From Pseudomonadota bacterium (GTDB lineage: Bacteria; Pseudomonadota; Gammaproteobacteria; Burkholderiales; Rhodocyclaceae): a stretch of 64,000 nucleotides of DNA. Shown piece by piece: positions 1 through 9,944 of this stretch. A model generated the notes under the pieces. It saw nothing but the letters and a program-made list of their open reading frames with translations, was not told where the DNA came from and made no database searches. Each line of letters begins with the position of its first letter. Position 1 is the stretch's first letter. The stretch spans positions 1 through 64,000 of the forward strand of contig JAKOTN010000019.1 in NCBI GenBank assembly GCA_029776255.1, written 5' to 3'. Position numbers and translations under genes: made by a program.

Positions 1-34
1 CGACGCTGTTCGGCTGGCGATTGTCTGTCACATA

Positions 35-111
35 GGGCGAAATCCGCCCGCAGGTCGCTGAAAGGCGACCAACAACCCCGAAAGGGGCCATAGCACCGGC
101 TGAAATCCGGT
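35..111. other. run of four small hairpins with GAAA loops
   Basis: Four perfect inverted repeats follow each other: GGGCG/CGCCC (35-49), GGTCGC/GCGACC (53-70), CCCC/GGGG (76-87) and ACCGG/CCGGT (95-111). Each loop contains GAAA. Bases 1-200 hold no convincing gene on either strand, so these hairpins lie downstream of the HAD gene. They could be a structured transcript end or a decayed repeat family. No T-run follows on either strand that would make a classical terminator. Confidence 0.4.
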
Positions 112-200
112 TTCCAGGCACCAACAGGGTTGAACGGCAGATATTTAATCATCGTCAGCGCCAAATGGCCGAAGACGTCAGGGTCTTTTTGAGCATCCTG

Positions 201-845
201 CTATACGCCTTGCAGGCGACGCGGCAAATCGAGAATCGACGTCAAGCGCACATCCACCCAGGCCGGTTGACGGGTCGAGCGGCTTACCCAGACCGTTTTC
301 ATGCCCAGTCGCTTGGCAGTCCGCAAGTTGGGCAGCGAGTCTTCGACCATGACACACCACCGAGCAGGCAGGCCTTCGGCGCTCAGCAGGTGGAGAAAAC
401 CGCCGATCGACGGCTTGGGCTGAAAACCGACGCGTTCGACGGTGTAAAGGGCATCGAAGCAATGGCTGACACCCATCGTGGTCAGCACCGACTGGCTGTA
501 GTAGCGTGGCGCATTCGAAAAGACGATCTTGCGCCCCGGCAAGCGGTGCAGCATCGCCCGCAATGCGGGTTCGAAAATCAACTGCCGCTCCAGGTGGGGA
601 AACTGATGGGTGTGCCAGAGAAAATGTCGGGGATCGACACCGTGATGACGCATCAAACCGAGCAGGGTGGCGCCGTAGCGCTGCCAGTACATTTGCCGCA
701 GGCGCGTGGCCTCGCGTTCGTCAACCTCGAGGTGGCGGCAGATGTAGGCCACCATCGCGCGGTTGAGCTGCGGGAAGATGTGCGGACTGGCGTCGTGCAG
801 CGTGTTGTCGAGATCGAAAAGCCAGACCGGTGCGCGGGTGGTCAG
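201..845 (-). CDS. HAD-superfamily pyrimidine 5'-nucleotidase
   Basis: Cytoplasmic phosphatase predicted to dephosphorylate pyrimidine mononucleotides or similar small phosphates. The haloacid-dehalogenase motifs are present: motif I FDLDNTL with the nucleophile Asp near residue 10, motif II VFSNAP, the motif III lysine in QPKPSIG, and motif IV VEDSLPNL. No ATG, GTG or TTG precedes motif I in frame after the last upstream stop. The best start is CTG at 845, 5 nt after a GGAGG at 855-851 and 13 nt after the argB stop, giving 214 aa. Starting at the first ATG (755) would remove motif I. The argB-nucleotidase pairing is common in Betaproteobacteria and suggests co-transcription. The substrate is an inference from the family. 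Confidence 0.85.
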   Translation of the reverse strand: MTTRAPVWLFDLDNTLHDASPHIFPQLNRAMVAYICRHLEVDEREATRLRQMYWQRYGATLLGLMRHHGVDPRHFLWHTHQFPHLERQLIFEPALRAMLHRLPGRKIVFSNAPRYYSQSVLTTMGVSHCFDALYTVERVGFQPKPSIGGFLHLLSAEGLPARWCVMVEDSLPNLRTAKRLGMKTVWVSRSTRQPAWVDVRLTSILDLPRRLQGV

Positions 846-850
846 CAGAG

Positions 851-855
851 CCTCC
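851..855 (-). promoter_or_regulatory. Shine-Dalgarno GGAGG that sets a CTG start
   Basis: GGAGG on the minus strand sits in the argB-to-phosphatase gap, 5 nt before CTG at 845. It supports a non-standard start codon that keeps the catalytic motif I of the phosphatase. Confidence 0.55.
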
Positions 856-858
856 GGT

Positions 859-1776
<918 letters not shown>

Positions 1777-1946
1777 TTACGCGGCGGCGGCGGAAATAAA
1801 AAGGCGACCGCTGCCCGCGCCGGGGTCTTGGCGCACGACCGCTTCACGAGTCCGCGCCTGCGGCGGATTGACGCACCCACCAATGCGCCGCCCGCTCGGG
1901 CGTAGAATCCCGCACTTCGATAGGCGATGAGAAAGTGGAACGATCC

Positions 1947-3311
1947 ATGTCGCGGGCCACCGCCAGACCGCTTCCGTCGCAGGCGGCGAACCCGCTGTCC
2001 CGCCTGCTGGCGTTGAGACGAGTGGAAATACTGGCGCAAACCGTGGTGCTGATCCTGGCGGTGGCGTGGCTTGAAATGCCGCTGGCGGTGGTGCCAATGG
2101 CCGCGATCATCGTCGTCGCGGCACTGATCAATCTTGGCAGCCGTTGGCGTCTCGGCCGTGGCGCGCCAGTCGGCGATAACGCGATTTTTCTGCAATTGAT
2201 GGCGGATACCGTCATTCTCGGCTGGCTCCTGTATTTTTCCGGCGGTCCGGTCAACCCCTTTGTCTCGCTGCTCCTCCTGCCACCGACCCTTGCCGCGGCG
2301 ATGCTGCCTGCCCGACGGGCCTGGGCGATGGCCGGCATCGCCCTGCTGGTCTACACCGCGCTGATGTTCTGGAGCCTGCCTCTGCCGCTGCCCCGGCGCG
2401 ATCTGACGCCACTCGATTCCATGCTGGCCGGAGCCGGCGGCGGTCTCGGCGAACATGCCGCGCACAGCAGCGGTTTTGCCCTGCATGTGCTCGGAATGTG
2501 GCTCAATTTCGTGGTCAGCATCGGGGTGGTGGCTTTTTTCCTGACGCGGATGGCGACCGCTCTCAGGGAGCGCGAACGGCAGTTGGCGACCGCCCGCGAG
2601 GCGGTGTTGCGCAATGAACAAATCCTTTCACTGGGCACGCTCGCCGCCGGCGCGGCGCACCAACTGGGAACGCCATTGGCGACGATGGCGGTTCTATTGC
2701 GCGAACTGGAATTGAGCCACGGTGGCGACGACGCACTGCGGGGCGATTTGCGCTTGCTGCGCGAACAGGTCGACCGCTGCAAACGGACGATTTCGCGAAT
2801 TCTCGCCTCGGCCGGTCAAGCCCGCGACGAGAGCCTGGGCGCCGTGGCGCTCGATGGCTATCTTCGACACCTGCTCGACGACTGGCAGATCCTCCGGCCA
2901 CGCGTCGCTCTGCGCGTCGATCTGAAAGGGCCTCGGCCGGTGCCGGCGATCGCCGCCGACCGGACGCTGGCGCAAGCGCTCCTCAACTTGCTCGACAACG
3001 CCGCCGACGCCAACGGAAGCCACCTCGAGACCGTCGTGTTCACCGCCGAGTGGGACGCCGAAAACTGCCGGATTGAAATTCTCGATCAGGGTCCGGGGCT
3101 GCGGGGCGAGGCGACATCGCGTCTCGGCGAGGCTTTCTTCACGACCAAGGCCGCCGGCGACGGACAACAAGCGGGCGGCGTCGGCATCGGCCTTTTTCTC
3201 AGCAACGCCACCATCCAGCGCTTCGGCGGCACGGTGGAATTGTTCAACCGCGCCGGCGGCGGCGTGCGCACGCGCGTCACCTTGCCGCTTGTCGGCTTGA
3301 AAGGCCATTGA
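1947..3311 (+). CDS. regB: RegB/PrrB-type redox-sensing histidine kinase
   Basis: Inner-membrane sensor kinase of the RegB/PrrB/ActS family, which senses redox state and quinones and phosphorylates RegA. The first ~190 residues contain about six hydrophobic helices. The family's quinone-binding heptapeptide GGxxNPF is present as GGPVNPF. The H-box is GAAHQLGTPL. The redox-active cysteine of RegB is matched by VDRCKRTI. The ATP-binding N-box (LLDNAADAN) and G-boxes (DQGPGLRG, GVGIGLFLSN) follow. ATG 1947 was chosen; an in-frame GTG at 1935 is possible and neither has a strong ribosome site. The partner regulator starts 3 nt after the stop, so the two form an operon. The physiological targets are not visible here. 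Confidence 0.88.
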   Translation: MSRATARPLPSQAANPLSRLLALRRVEILAQTVVLILAVAWLEMPLAVVPMAAIIVVAALINLGSRWRLGRGAPVGDNAIFLQLMADTVILGWLLYFSGGPVNPFVSLLLLPPTLAAAMLPARRAWAMAGIALLVYTALMFWSLPLPLPRRDLTPLDSMLAGAGGGLGEHAAHSSGFALHVLGMWLNFVVSIGVVAFFLTRMATALRERERQLATAREAVLRNEQILSLGTLAAGAAHQLGTPLATMAVLLRELELSHGGDDALRGDLRLLREQVDRCKRTISRILASAGQARDESLGAVALDGYLRHLLDDWQILRPRVALRVDLKGPRPVPAIAADRTLAQALLNLLDNAADANGSHLETVVFTAEWDAENCRIEILDQGPGLRGEATSRLGEAFFTTKAAGDGQQAGGVGIGLFLSNATIQRFGGTVELFNRAGGGVRTRVTLPLVGLKGH

Positions 3312-3314
3312 GCC

Positions 3315-3881
3315 GTGGCCGGCGAGCGAGGCCCGACGGGCGACGACGAGCGTTCGACGCTGCTGTTGGTCGACGACGACGAGGCATTCCGGCGAGTGCT
3401 CGCACGCGCCCTGGAACGGCGTGGTTACGCGGTCGAGGTCGCCGCCGATGTCCAGACCGCGTTGGTCACGGCGCGTCGTCAGTCGCCGGAGTTTGCCGTC
3501 GTCGACCTGAAAATGCCCGGCGAATCCGGTCTTGTGCTGGTCGAAAAGTTGCTGGAACTCGACCCGAACACGCGGGTGGTGATGCTCACCGGTTATGCGA
3601 GCATCGCCACCGCCATCGAGGCGATCAAGCTCGGAGCGGTTTATTATCTGGCCAAGCCCTGCGACGCCGATCAGGTGGTCGCGGCGCTGACGCGGCACGG
3701 CACGGGCGATTCCGGAATGTCGGTCGCCGACTCGCCGCTGTCGGTCGATCGGCTGGAATGGGAGCATATCCAGCGAGTGCTCGCCGAAAATCAGGGAAAC
3801 ATTTCGGCCACCGCCCGCGCCTTGAAAATGCATCGCCGGACGCTTCAGCGCAAGCTTGGCAAGCGTCCGAGCCGGGAGTGA
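3315..3881 (+). CDS. regA: RegA/PrrA/ActR-type response regulator
   Basis: Cognate regulator of the upstream kinase, starting with GTG at 3315, 3 nt after the kinase stop; 188 aa. The receiver domain (about residues 15-130) shows the acidic pair LLVDDDEAF, the phospho-acceptor Asp in VVDLKMPG, the conserved MLTGY and the lysine in YYLAKPCD. A short linker leads to a Fis-type helix-turn-helix, NISATARALKMHRRTLQRKL, near-identical in pattern to RegA proteins. Members of this family control respiration, carbon fixation and nitrogen metabolism genes in response to oxygen. The regulon here is not deducible. Confidence 0.9.
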   Translation: MAGERGPTGDDERSTLLLVDDDEAFRRVLARALERRGYAVEVAADVQTALVTARRQSPEFAVVDLKMPGESGLVLVEKLLELDPNTRVVMLTGYASIATAIEAIKLGAVYYLAKPCDADQVVAALTRHGTGDSGMSVADSPLSVDRLEWEHIQRVLAENQGNISATARALKMHRRTLQRKLGKRPSRE

Positions 3882-3888
3882 ACGCAAG

Positions 3889-4299
3889 ATGAGCGCGACA
3901 ACCGACACCACGGCCTTCCTGGAAAGCCTGCGCATCGACAAATGGTTATGGGCGGCGCGCTTTTACAAAACGCGCTCGCTGGCGGCGCAAGCCATCGCCG
4001 CCGGTCACGTCCGTTCCGGCGGTCATGCGCTGAAGGCCGCGCGGGAAATTCGTTGTGGCGACGCGCTGGAAATCGCGATTGGCGATGCCGTCTGGCATGT
4101 CGTCGTCCGCGGCCTGCTCGCGCAGCGCCGTCCAGCGGCGGAAGCGCAGCGGCTTTACGAGGAAGATCCGGCGAGCAACGCGCGCCGCGCCGCGCAGCGG
4201 GAAACGCAGCGCCTGGCGCCGGTTCCCGGCAGCGATTTGCGCGGTCGGCCGACCAAGAAGGCCAGACGCCTGATTCACGGTCTTAACGACACGGTCTGA
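3889..4299 (+). CDS. hslR: S4-domain RNA-binding protein, heat shock protein 15
   Basis: Small S4-fold protein that in E. coli (Hsp15) binds free 50S subunits carrying stalled nascent chains. The S4 motif IDKWLWAARFYKTRSLA starts around residue 15 and is followed by IAAGHVRSGG. The basic C-terminal tail (GRPTKKARRLIHGL) is usual. ATG 3889 gives 136 aa; it lies 7 nt after the regulator stop and matches the family start better than the longer reading frame from 3856. Probably co-transcribed with the RegBA-like pair and the downstream TfoX-domain gene. Confidence 0.9.
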   Translation: MSATTDTTAFLESLRIDKWLWAARFYKTRSLAAQAIAAGHVRSGGHALKAAREIRCGDALEIAIGDAVWHVVVRGLLAQRRPAAEAQRLYEEDPASNARRAAQRETQRLAPVPGSDLRGRPTKKARRLIHGLNDTV

Positions 4300-4301
4300 C
4301 G

Positions 4302-4604
4302 GTGGATCGCCAGACAACGACACCGTCAGATACGGCGGCGATCGACGAACTTCCGAATCTGGGGCCAAAGTCGCGGGCCATGCTGGCGCAAGCGGGAATC
4401 GTTTCAGTTGGACAATTGCGCGCGCTTGGCGCGGTGGCGGCGTTTGTCAAGGTGCGAGCGTGTTGTGGCGGCAAGGCCAGTCTCAATTTTCTGTGGGCGC
4501 TGGAAGGGGCGCTGAGCGGACGTCCGTGGCAAGAAGTGGCTCGCTCACAACGCGCCAGCCTGCTGTTGGCGCTCGACCATCATCGGCGAAACGACCCGCG
4601 TTAG
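4302..4604 (+). CDS. TfoX C-terminal-domain protein
   Basis: 100-aa protein that consists only of the C-terminal domain of TfoX/Sxy-type proteins, a helix-hairpin-helix-like fold. Visible landmarks are LPNLGPKSRAMLAQAGI and QLRALGAVAAFVKVR, then a conserved LNFLWALEGALSGRPWQEV. The GTG start at 4302 lies 2 nt after hslR stops. Stand-alone versions are widespread in Proteobacteria and have no firmly known role; the full-length relatives activate competence genes. Here it probably rides in the hslR transcript. Confidence 0.8.
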   Translation: MDRQTTTPSDTAAIDELPNLGPKSRAMLAQAGIVSVGQLRALGAVAAFVKVRACCGGKASLNFLWALEGALSGRPWQEVARSQRASLLLALDHHRRNDPR

Positions 4605-4655
4605 CCGCCTGTCGGACGCCGTGGAGGGAACACCGGCGATGGAACGCCGGCAACG

Positions 4656-5573
4656 CTACTTCGGCTTGCGCCTGGCCCGTGGGTGCGCCTGATCGTATAC
4701 CGCCGCCAGATGCTGAAAATCGAGGTGGGTGTACACCTGTGTCGAAGCGATGCTGGCATGGCCAAGCATTTCCTGCACCGCACGCAGATCGCCGGAGGAC
4801 TGCAATAGATGGGAGGCGAAGGAATGACGCAGCATGTGCGGATGCACCCGTACCGGCAGGCCCAGCCGCCCGGCGCGCCGCGCCAGTCGCAACTGGATCA
4901 TGCGCATTCCCAGGCGTTTACCGCGTCGGCCGACAAAGAGCGCCGACTCCTCGACCGCCGCCAGGTGGCCGCGCCGCGCGACCCACGAGGCCACCGCTTC
5001 CCGCGCCTTGCTGCCGACCGGCACGATACGCGGCTTGTTGCGCTTGCCGAGGACACGCACTTCGCCGGCCAGCAGTTCCTCGACGCAGGTGACATCCAGC
5101 GCCGCCAGTTCCGCCAGACGCAGGCCGGAGGAATAAAACAGCTCGAACATCGCTTGATCGCGAATTTCCAGGTGATCGTCGCTGGCCACCGTCGTTAAAA
5201 AGCGGTTCGCCTCGTCGGGCGACAGCGCTTTCGGCAAGGCGTGCGAACGGCGCGGCGAACGGACGCTGTCGACAGGATTGTGCGGCGCCACGCCACGCTG
5301 GCCCAGCCAGCGGTAAAAACCGCGCCACGCCGACAGTGTTCGCGCCAGCGAGCGCCCGCTCAGGCCGCGCGCGTGCAATTGGGCCACGAAGCGCCGGATT
5401 TGCGCGCTCTGTACTTGCGCGAACCGCGTGTCGCCGGGCAATTCGCCGACCATCCGGGAGAGCAGGATCAGATCACGGCGGTAATTGGCGATCGTATGCG
5501 GCGACAGCCGCCGTTGCTGAGCCAATTCGTCGAGGTAGGCGCCGACGCTGTCGACACCGCCGTCGGCCGTCAT
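4656..5573 (-). CDS. xerC: tyrosine recombinase XerC
   Basis: Site-specific recombinase that with XerD resolves chromosome dimers at dif. The 305-aa length is normal. The N-terminal SAM-like DNA-binding domain (QQRLSPHTIANYRRDL) spans residues ~10-95. The catalytic domain carries the first Arg (SGLRLAEL), a Lys in the beta-hairpin (LGKRNKPRI), the HxxR box (HMLRHSFASHLL), the second His/Trp-type position (LGHASI) and the nucleophile Tyr in STQVYTHLD. The gene lies 22 bp after the DUF484 gene, the same dapF-DUF484-xerC order as in E. coli and many Proteobacteria, which supports XerC over XerD. Confidence 0.95.
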   Translation of the reverse strand: MTADGGVDSVGAYLDELAQQRRLSPHTIANYRRDLILLSRMVGELPGDTRFAQVQSAQIRRFVAQLHARGLSGRSLARTLSAWRGFYRWLGQRGVAPHNPVDSVRSPRRSHALPKALSPDEANRFLTTVASDDHLEIRDQAMFELFYSSGLRLAELAALDVTCVEELLAGEVRVLGKRNKPRIVPVGSKAREAVASWVARRGHLAAVEESALFVGRRGKRLGMRMIQLRLARRAGRLGLPVRVHPHMLRHSFASHLLQSSGDLRAVQEMLGHASIASTQVYTHLDFQHLAAVYDQAHPRARRKPK

Positions 5574-5595
5574 TCCGCGACCTCCGAAAAATTTC

Positions 5596-6246
5596 TCAGT
5601 GAAGTACGCGAGCCAACGCCGCCGAAACCATTTCGCCCAGGCGTTGCAGGTAGATCGTCCCCATCGAGGCGTAAAAACGTTCGCCGTCCTCGCTGCCCAG
5701 GGCGATCATGCCCGTGGTTTCTCCGCCCTTGTGCATGGCGATCAGCGCTTGCGAGCGGATGTGCGGCGCCACTTCGCCAAACCAGGACGACGTTTCGAAA
5801 CCGCTGGTCGTGCCGCAATACGGCTGTTGCAAGGTTTCGGCGAAAGACTGCAATTCTTGGCTGACGTCGGCGAAAATCGGCAGTTCGTCGTTCTCCGGGC
5901 CTCGCCACAACCGGACGGCGACATGGGGAATCGCGAAATCGTCGCGCAGATGGAAGTTCAAGGTGTGCAGCACCGCCTGAAAGCTGCCGGCGGCGATCAA
6001 TCCGACGCCCAAACGATGCATTTTCTCGCCGATGGCATCGTTTTCCTCGCCGAACTGAAGCAATTCGCCCAATTTGCTTTCGAGTTGCTTGTTTTTTTCG
6101 CGTAGCGCCAGCATCTGCCGCTCGGTGATCGAGATGGCGCGCCCGCTGTGGGGATGCGGAACGACCATGTTGGTCATCAACTCCGCGTGTTCCTCGAAAA
6201 ACTGCGGGTGGTTATGCAGATATTGCGCAACGTCGTCGGACTTCAT
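5596..6246 (-). CDS. DUF484 (GAF-like) protein
   Basis: 216-aa cytoplasmic protein of the DUF484 family, whose fold resembles GAF domains; function unknown. The start [10 protein letters not shown] at 6246 overlaps the dapF stop (ATGA), so translation is probably coupled. The N-terminal part [13 protein letters not shown] and the [12 protein letters not shown] segment are the family signature, followed by a coiled-coil stretch ([12 protein letters not shown]). Conserved linkage to dapF and xerC is known across gamma- and betaproteobacteria and hints at a shared envelope or chromosome role, but that is only an inference. Confidence 0.87.
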   Translation of the reverse strand: MKSDDVAQYLHNHPQFFEEHAELMTNMVVPHPHSGRAISITERQMLALREKNKQLESKLGELLQFGEENDAIGEKMHRLGVGLIAAGSFQAVLHTLNFHLRDDFAIPHVAVRLWRGPENDELPIFADVSQELQSFAETLQQPYCGTTSGFETSSWFGEVAPHIRSQALIAMHKGGETTGMIALGSEDGERFYASMGTIYLQRLGEMVSAALARVLH

Positions 6247-7073
6247 AACTGAATTTCTCCCTTGAATACCGAAATCGCCGGACCGGTCATCGAGACCGCC
6301 GAGCCGGGTCCGCGCCAGGCGATCGTCAACGCGCCGCCGCGGGTGCCAACGCGTACCGGCGAATCGAGCAGGCCGCGGGCAATGCCCGTCACGACCGCCG
6401 CACAGGCACCGGTGCCGCACGCCAGCGTCTCGCCGGCGCCGCGTTCGAAAACACGCAGGCGAATCGCCTGCCGATCAATCACTTGCATGAAACCCGCGTT
6501 TACCCGCCGCGGAAAGCGCGGGTGCGATTCGATCAGCGGTCCCTGCCGCTCGACCGGCGCGCGGTCAACGTCCGTCACCACTTGCACGGCGTGCGGGTTA
6601 CCCATGCCGACGGCGGTGATCGTCAACTCGTCGTCGCCAACCCGCAACGTTTGCAGCAGTGCGTCACTGTCGCTGAGGAAGGGAACGCGTGCCGGCGTCA
6701 GTTCCGGCACGCCCATGTCCACGGTGACGGCGCCGTCGTCCTCGAGACGCGGCACGATGACGCCGCTCATGGTTTCAACACGGATTTCACGTTTGTCGGT
6801 CAAGCCCTGCTCGTGCACGAAACGCACGAAGCAGCGCGCGCCATTGCCGCACTGTTCGACTTCGCCGCCATCGGCGTTGAAAATCCGGTAACGGAAATCG
6901 ACATCCGCCCGCCGTGGCGCCTCCACGAGCAGGATTTGGTCGCAGCCAACGCCCAGATGACGGTCGGCGAGCAGGCGCAATTGTGCCGGCGACAAGGCAA
7001 TCGACTGGCGCAAGCCGTCGAAAACGACAAAATCGTTGCCCAGGCCGTGCATTTTGACAAAAGACAGTTTCAT
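6243..7073 (-). CDS. dapF: diaminopimelate epimerase
   Basis: Converts LL- to meso-diaminopimelate for lysine and peptidoglycan synthesis, in the cytoplasm. It has 276 aa, the usual length. It begins [13 protein letters not shown], as in nearly all DapF proteins. The two catalytic cysteines are in EQCGNGARC (near residue 75) and [10 protein letters not shown] (near residue 220). It heads a dapF-DUF484-xerC set and overlaps the next gene by 4 nt. The upstream GNAT gene ends 12 bp before its start, so all four may share a transcript. Confidence 0.97.
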   Translation of the reverse strand: MKLSFVKMHGLGNDFVVFDGLRQSIALSPAQLRLLADRHLGVGCDQILLVEAPRRADVDFRYRIFNADGGEVEQCGNGARCFVRFVHEQGLTDKREIRVETMSGVIVPRLEDDGAVTVDMGVPELTPARVPFLSDSDALLQTLRVGDDELTITAVGMGNPHAVQVVTDVDRAPVERQGPLIESHPRFPRRVNAGFMQVIDRQAIRLRVFERGAGETLACGTGACAAVVTGIARGLLDSPVRVGTRGGALTIAWRGPGSAVSMTGPAISVFKGEIQL

Positions 7074-7085
7074 CGGCGAGCAGGT

Positions 7086-7601
7086 TTATTGGACGGCGGG
7101 CAATAATGACTGGGCCATTATAAAGTCGTCCATGACGAATCCTTCGCCGATATCGACACGGACCGCCTCGCGGACGGTGAAACCGTGTTTGCGGTACGCC
7201 GCGATCGCCGGCGCATTGCGTTTATTCACCGCCAGAATCAGCGTGTCGCAAGCCTCCCGTCGCGCGTGCGCCCGCACTTCGCGCAGCAAGCGCTCGCCAA
7301 TCCCCATCCGTTGCCGGTTCGGATCGACATAGAGTTTGTCGAGTTTCATTTCGCGACCGGCCGCGGTAAGCAGGCACGACGCGAAGCCGACCAGTTCGCC
7401 GTCGACACGCGCCTGCTCCCACCACACGCCGGGCATGTCCAGTTCCTGGCGCACGCGTCGCGGGTTGTAGCGCTGTTCGAGCATGAAGTCGATCTGCGCC
7501 TGGCTGATGATTTCCGGGTAGGTCCGTTGCCAGACCACGCGCGCCAGCGCCGCAAGCGGTTCGATATCGGTGGCGGTGACGGGTGAAACCACTATATTCA
7601 T
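7086..7601 (-). CDS. GNAT-family N-acetyltransferase
   Basis: 171-aa acetyl-CoA-dependent acetyltransferase of unknown substrate. The acetyl-CoA binding motif A is LYVDPNRQRMGIGERLL (Q/RxxGxG/A) around residue 95, followed by the usual DTLILAVNKRNAPAIAAY and a C-terminal motif KHGFTVREAVRVDIG. The N-terminal part (ALARVVWQRTYPEIIS) resembles the large unassigned GNAT group related to protein or small-molecule acetylation. It precedes dapF by 12 bp on the same strand. The substrate cannot be inferred from context. Confidence 0.85.
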   Translation of the reverse strand: MNIVVSPVTATDIEPLAALARVVWQRTYPEIISQAQIDFMLEQRYNPRRVRQELDMPGVWWEQARVDGELVGFASCLLTAAGREMKLDKLYVDPNRQRMGIGERLLREVRAHARREACDTLILAVNKRNAPAIAAYRKHGFTVREAVRVDIGEGFVMDDFIMAQSLLPAVQ

Positions 7602-7795
7602 CTTGGTCGTCCAGTTTGATCGGAGATCGCTCGCGCGGATTCGGCATCGAGCGACCGCGGACGGATCCGGCAGGAAAAAAAATGCGAATTGTACCGGAGG
7701 CCCACTATCCGCTCGGGTATTTCAAATGTACGCTGGAGCAATTGTTCATCCGCCAGCATGAGTAATATAGTGCGATAATTTAAATAGCGATAAAT
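7602..7795. other. divergent intergenic region, no gene seen
   Basis: This stretch separates the GNAT gene (minus) from the PAS gene (plus) and must hold both promoters. The right part, around 7760-7795, is AT-rich (taatatagtgcgataattt). I cannot fix exact -35/-10 boxes. Confidence 0.4.
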
Positions 7796-7806
7796 AGGAG
7801 GGGCTC

Positions 7807-8328
7807 GTGAAGGATAAACGAATCGTTCCAACCGGCAAGGAACGAGTGATGCGCGAAGACGATTTTATCGTCAGCAAAACCGATCTGACCGGCCGCATTA
7901 CCTACGGCAACAGCGTCTTCATCGAATACTCGGGCTATTCGGAGGAGGAGTTGCTCGGCACGCAGCACAATATCATTCGCCATCCCGAGATGCCGCGCGC
8001 GGACTTCAAGCTGCTGTGGGACACCATCGCGCAGAAAAAGGAGATCTTCGCCTACGTGAAGAATCTGGCCAAGGACGGCAGTTGCTACTGGGTATTCGCC
8101 AACGTCACGGCGTCGTTGGACAATCGGGGACAGACCATCGGCTACTACTCGGTACGACGCAAGCCGCGCACCGAGGCCATCGCCGCCGTCACCCCGCTGT
8201 ATCGGGCGATGCTCGCCGCGGAGCAACGCGCGGGAGCGAAGAACGCCATCGATGCCGGGGTCAAGGTTCTGACCGACTTTCTCAATGAAAAAGGCTTGAG
8301 TTATGACGAACTTGTTCTCGCCATTTGA
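7807..8328 (+). CDS. Aer/CetB-type PAS sensor protein
   Basis: 173-aa soluble PAS protein. The core matches the FAD-binding PAS of Aer and Cet[20 protein letters not shown], then the diagnostic [13 protein letters not shown] and [10 protein letters not shown], and the later GYYSVRRKP. The GTG start at 7807 has a strong AGGAGGGG site at 7796-7803. It has no membrane segment and no signalling domain of its own. Its 3' end overlaps the following chemoreceptor gene by 26 bp. This matches the bipartite CetB (PAS) / CetA (receptor) energy-taxis system of Campylobacter, and separate PAS and receptor chains probably interact at the membrane. The cofactor and partner are inferred, not shown. Confidence 0.82.
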   Translation: MKDKRIVPTGKERVMREDDFIVSKTDLTGRITYGNSVFIEYSGYSEEELLGTQHNIIRHPEMPRADFKLLWDTIAQKKEIFAYVKNLAKDGSCYWVFANVTASLDNRGQTIGYYSVRRKPRTEAIAAVTPLYRAMLAAEQRAGAKNAIDAGVKVLTDFLNEKGLSYDELVLAI

Positions 8329-9796
8329 GCGCCTGTCGATGGCCGCCAAGCTGCTGCTGCCGTTTTATTTCCTATTGCTGCTGCTGGTCGCCGCTTGCGC
8401 GCTGGTCATGCTGCGCCATGGCACGGATGTTGTCGTTCTCTCGCCGCTGCTGTTCGCGTTGCCGTTGCTTCTGGTCGTCCATCGCGGCGTTGGCGCCTTG
8501 GTCGCCTTGATCGCGCAAATCGAAAAAGCGGTGAATTCGGCGGCCAACGGCAATTTCGATCCTCGCATCACCCATGTGCGTGCCACCGACGAGCTTGGAC
8601 GGCTTGCCCGGCATGTCAACGACCTGCTCGACCAGTGCGAGGCCTATTTCCGGGAAATCGTCAACGCCACGCGTTGCGCCAGCGACCACAAGTTCTACCG
8701 CAAACCGGTCGTAGGCGGTCTGCACGGTATCCTGGCGCAGTCGCTCGCCAGTGTCAGGGAATCGCTGGGCACCATCGAAACCAACAGCCAATTTCAGATG
8801 CGCAACCAACTGCTGTCGAAACTCAGTCAGTTGAATTCGACCCGTGCCCTGGAAAATCTGATCGGTAGCCAGCAGGATTTACGCCAGACCAGTCAGCGCA
8901 TGGGCGAGGTGACCGTCATTTCCCGCCGGGCCAACAACGACGCCAGCGTCAGCAAGGAACTGGTCGCCGGCATCAGCGTTGCCTTGTCGCGCAGTCACGA
9001 ACTGATCGCCGCCAACGGCGATACCATCATCAGTCTCGCCGACAACGGCAAGGCGGTGTCGGAAGCGCTGCAGTTGATCCGCGAAATCGCCGATCAAACC
9101 AACCTTCTGGCCCTGAACGCCGCCATCGAGGCCGCCAGAGCCGGCGAAAGCGGTCGCGGTTTCGCGGTCGTCGCCGACGAGGTGCGCAATCTGGCGATCA
9201 AGACCAAGTCCGCCACCACCCGGATCGACACCGTGATCACCGGTCTGCATCAGGAGTTGTCGAAGATGCAGGATAACTCCGGTCAGCTACAGGACGCCGC
9301 GGCCGAAGTGCAAAGCGCGGTCGATACCTTCGAAACGCGTTTCGCCGATCTGGCGGAAGCCTCGCAGCACACCGTTGTCGCCGCCGAACTGGCGCAGGAT
9401 ATCTCCTTCGCCGCGTTGGCCAAGACGGATGTCATGCTCCTCAAGCAGAAGGCTTATATCGCCGTCACGCTGGGGCCGGAATCGGAGTTTGTCAAATCGA
9501 TCCGCCTGGACCGTGGCAGGTGCCGGTTGGCGCGCTGGCTGCGCGAGGGACGAGGTCGGGTCAATTTCATGCATTTGCCGAGCTTCCAGGCGATTCACAA
9601 ACCGCATCAGGAGCTTTTCGATCATATCGAGGCCGCCCTCGCGCTGGCGGCCGGCAACTGGGCCAGCGATCCCAAGCTGCAAGAATCGTTGATCGACCAG
9701 TATCAGGCCGCCGAGGGCGCCGCCAGCGATCTCTTGAAACTGCTGTCGACATTGATCGACGAAAAGAACGCCGAAACGCGCGCCTTTTCCGTGTGA
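8303..9796 (+). CDS. methyl-accepting chemotaxis protein with degenerate CZB domain
   Basis: 497-aa receptor. Residues ~15-75 form two hydrophobic helices with hardly any periplasmic loop. A HAMP-like stretch follows ([19 protein letters not shown]). The signalling tip is clear: [20 protein letters not shown] then [15 protein letters not shown]. The C-terminal ~110 residues look like a chemoreceptor zinc-binding (CZB) domain, with the Cys in GRCRLARWL and one His in HKPHQELF. By my alignment from memory, two of the four usual zinc ligands are replaced (VMLLK for HxxW, and Phe for the last His). The ATG at 8303 overlaps the PAS gene. With no input loop outside the membrane, its signal probably comes from that PAS protein. 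Confidence 0.87.
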   Translation: MTNLFSPFERLSMAAKLLLPFYFLLLLLVAACALVMLRHGTDVVVLSPLLFALPLLLVVHRGVGALVALIAQIEKAVNSAANGNFDPRITHVRATDELGRLARHVNDLLDQCEAYFREIVNATRCASDHKFYRKPVVGGLHGILAQSLASVRESLGTIETNSQFQMRNQLLSKLSQLNSTRALENLIGSQQDLRQTSQRMGEVTVISRRANNDASVSKELVAGISVALSRSHELIAANGDTIISLADNGKAVSEALQLIREIADQTNLLALNAAIEAARAGESGRGFAVVADEVRNLAIKTKSATTRIDTVITGLHQELSKMQDNSGQLQDAAAEVQSAVDTFETRFADLAEASQHTVVAAELAQDISFAALAKTDVMLLKQKAYIAVTLGPESEFVKSIRLDRGRCRLARWLREGRGRVNFMHLPSFQAIHKPHQELFDHIEAALALAAGNWASDPKLQESLIDQYQAAEGAASDLLKLLSTLIDEKNAETRAFSV

Positions 9797-9804
9797 CCCC
9801 CGCT

Positions 9805-9838
9805 CGCCGGACCTTTCACTGTCGTGAGGCGTCCGGCG
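9805..9838 (+). terminator. possible hairpin terminator after the chemoreceptor
   Basis: Inverted repeat CGCCGGAC (9805-9812) / GTCCGGCG (9831-9838) with an 18-nt loop begins 8 nt after the stop codon. A pyrimidine-rich stretch with T-runs follows (9847-9865). The loop is long and there is no immediate T-tract, so this is only a candidate. Confidence 0.35.
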
Positions 9839-9944
9839 AAGGTCCACCTTTTCCCCTTGTTTTTCGCTGGCGCGCCCTCATTTCCCGGTTCGTCTTTTTT
9901 CATTTCGGCCTTCCGCCACCCGTCAACGTCAATAGGAGCCACGC

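Noticed and set aside
2694-3941. 415-codon minus-strand frame
   Set aside because: Antisense to the RegB/RegA-like genes, whose motifs are unmistakable.
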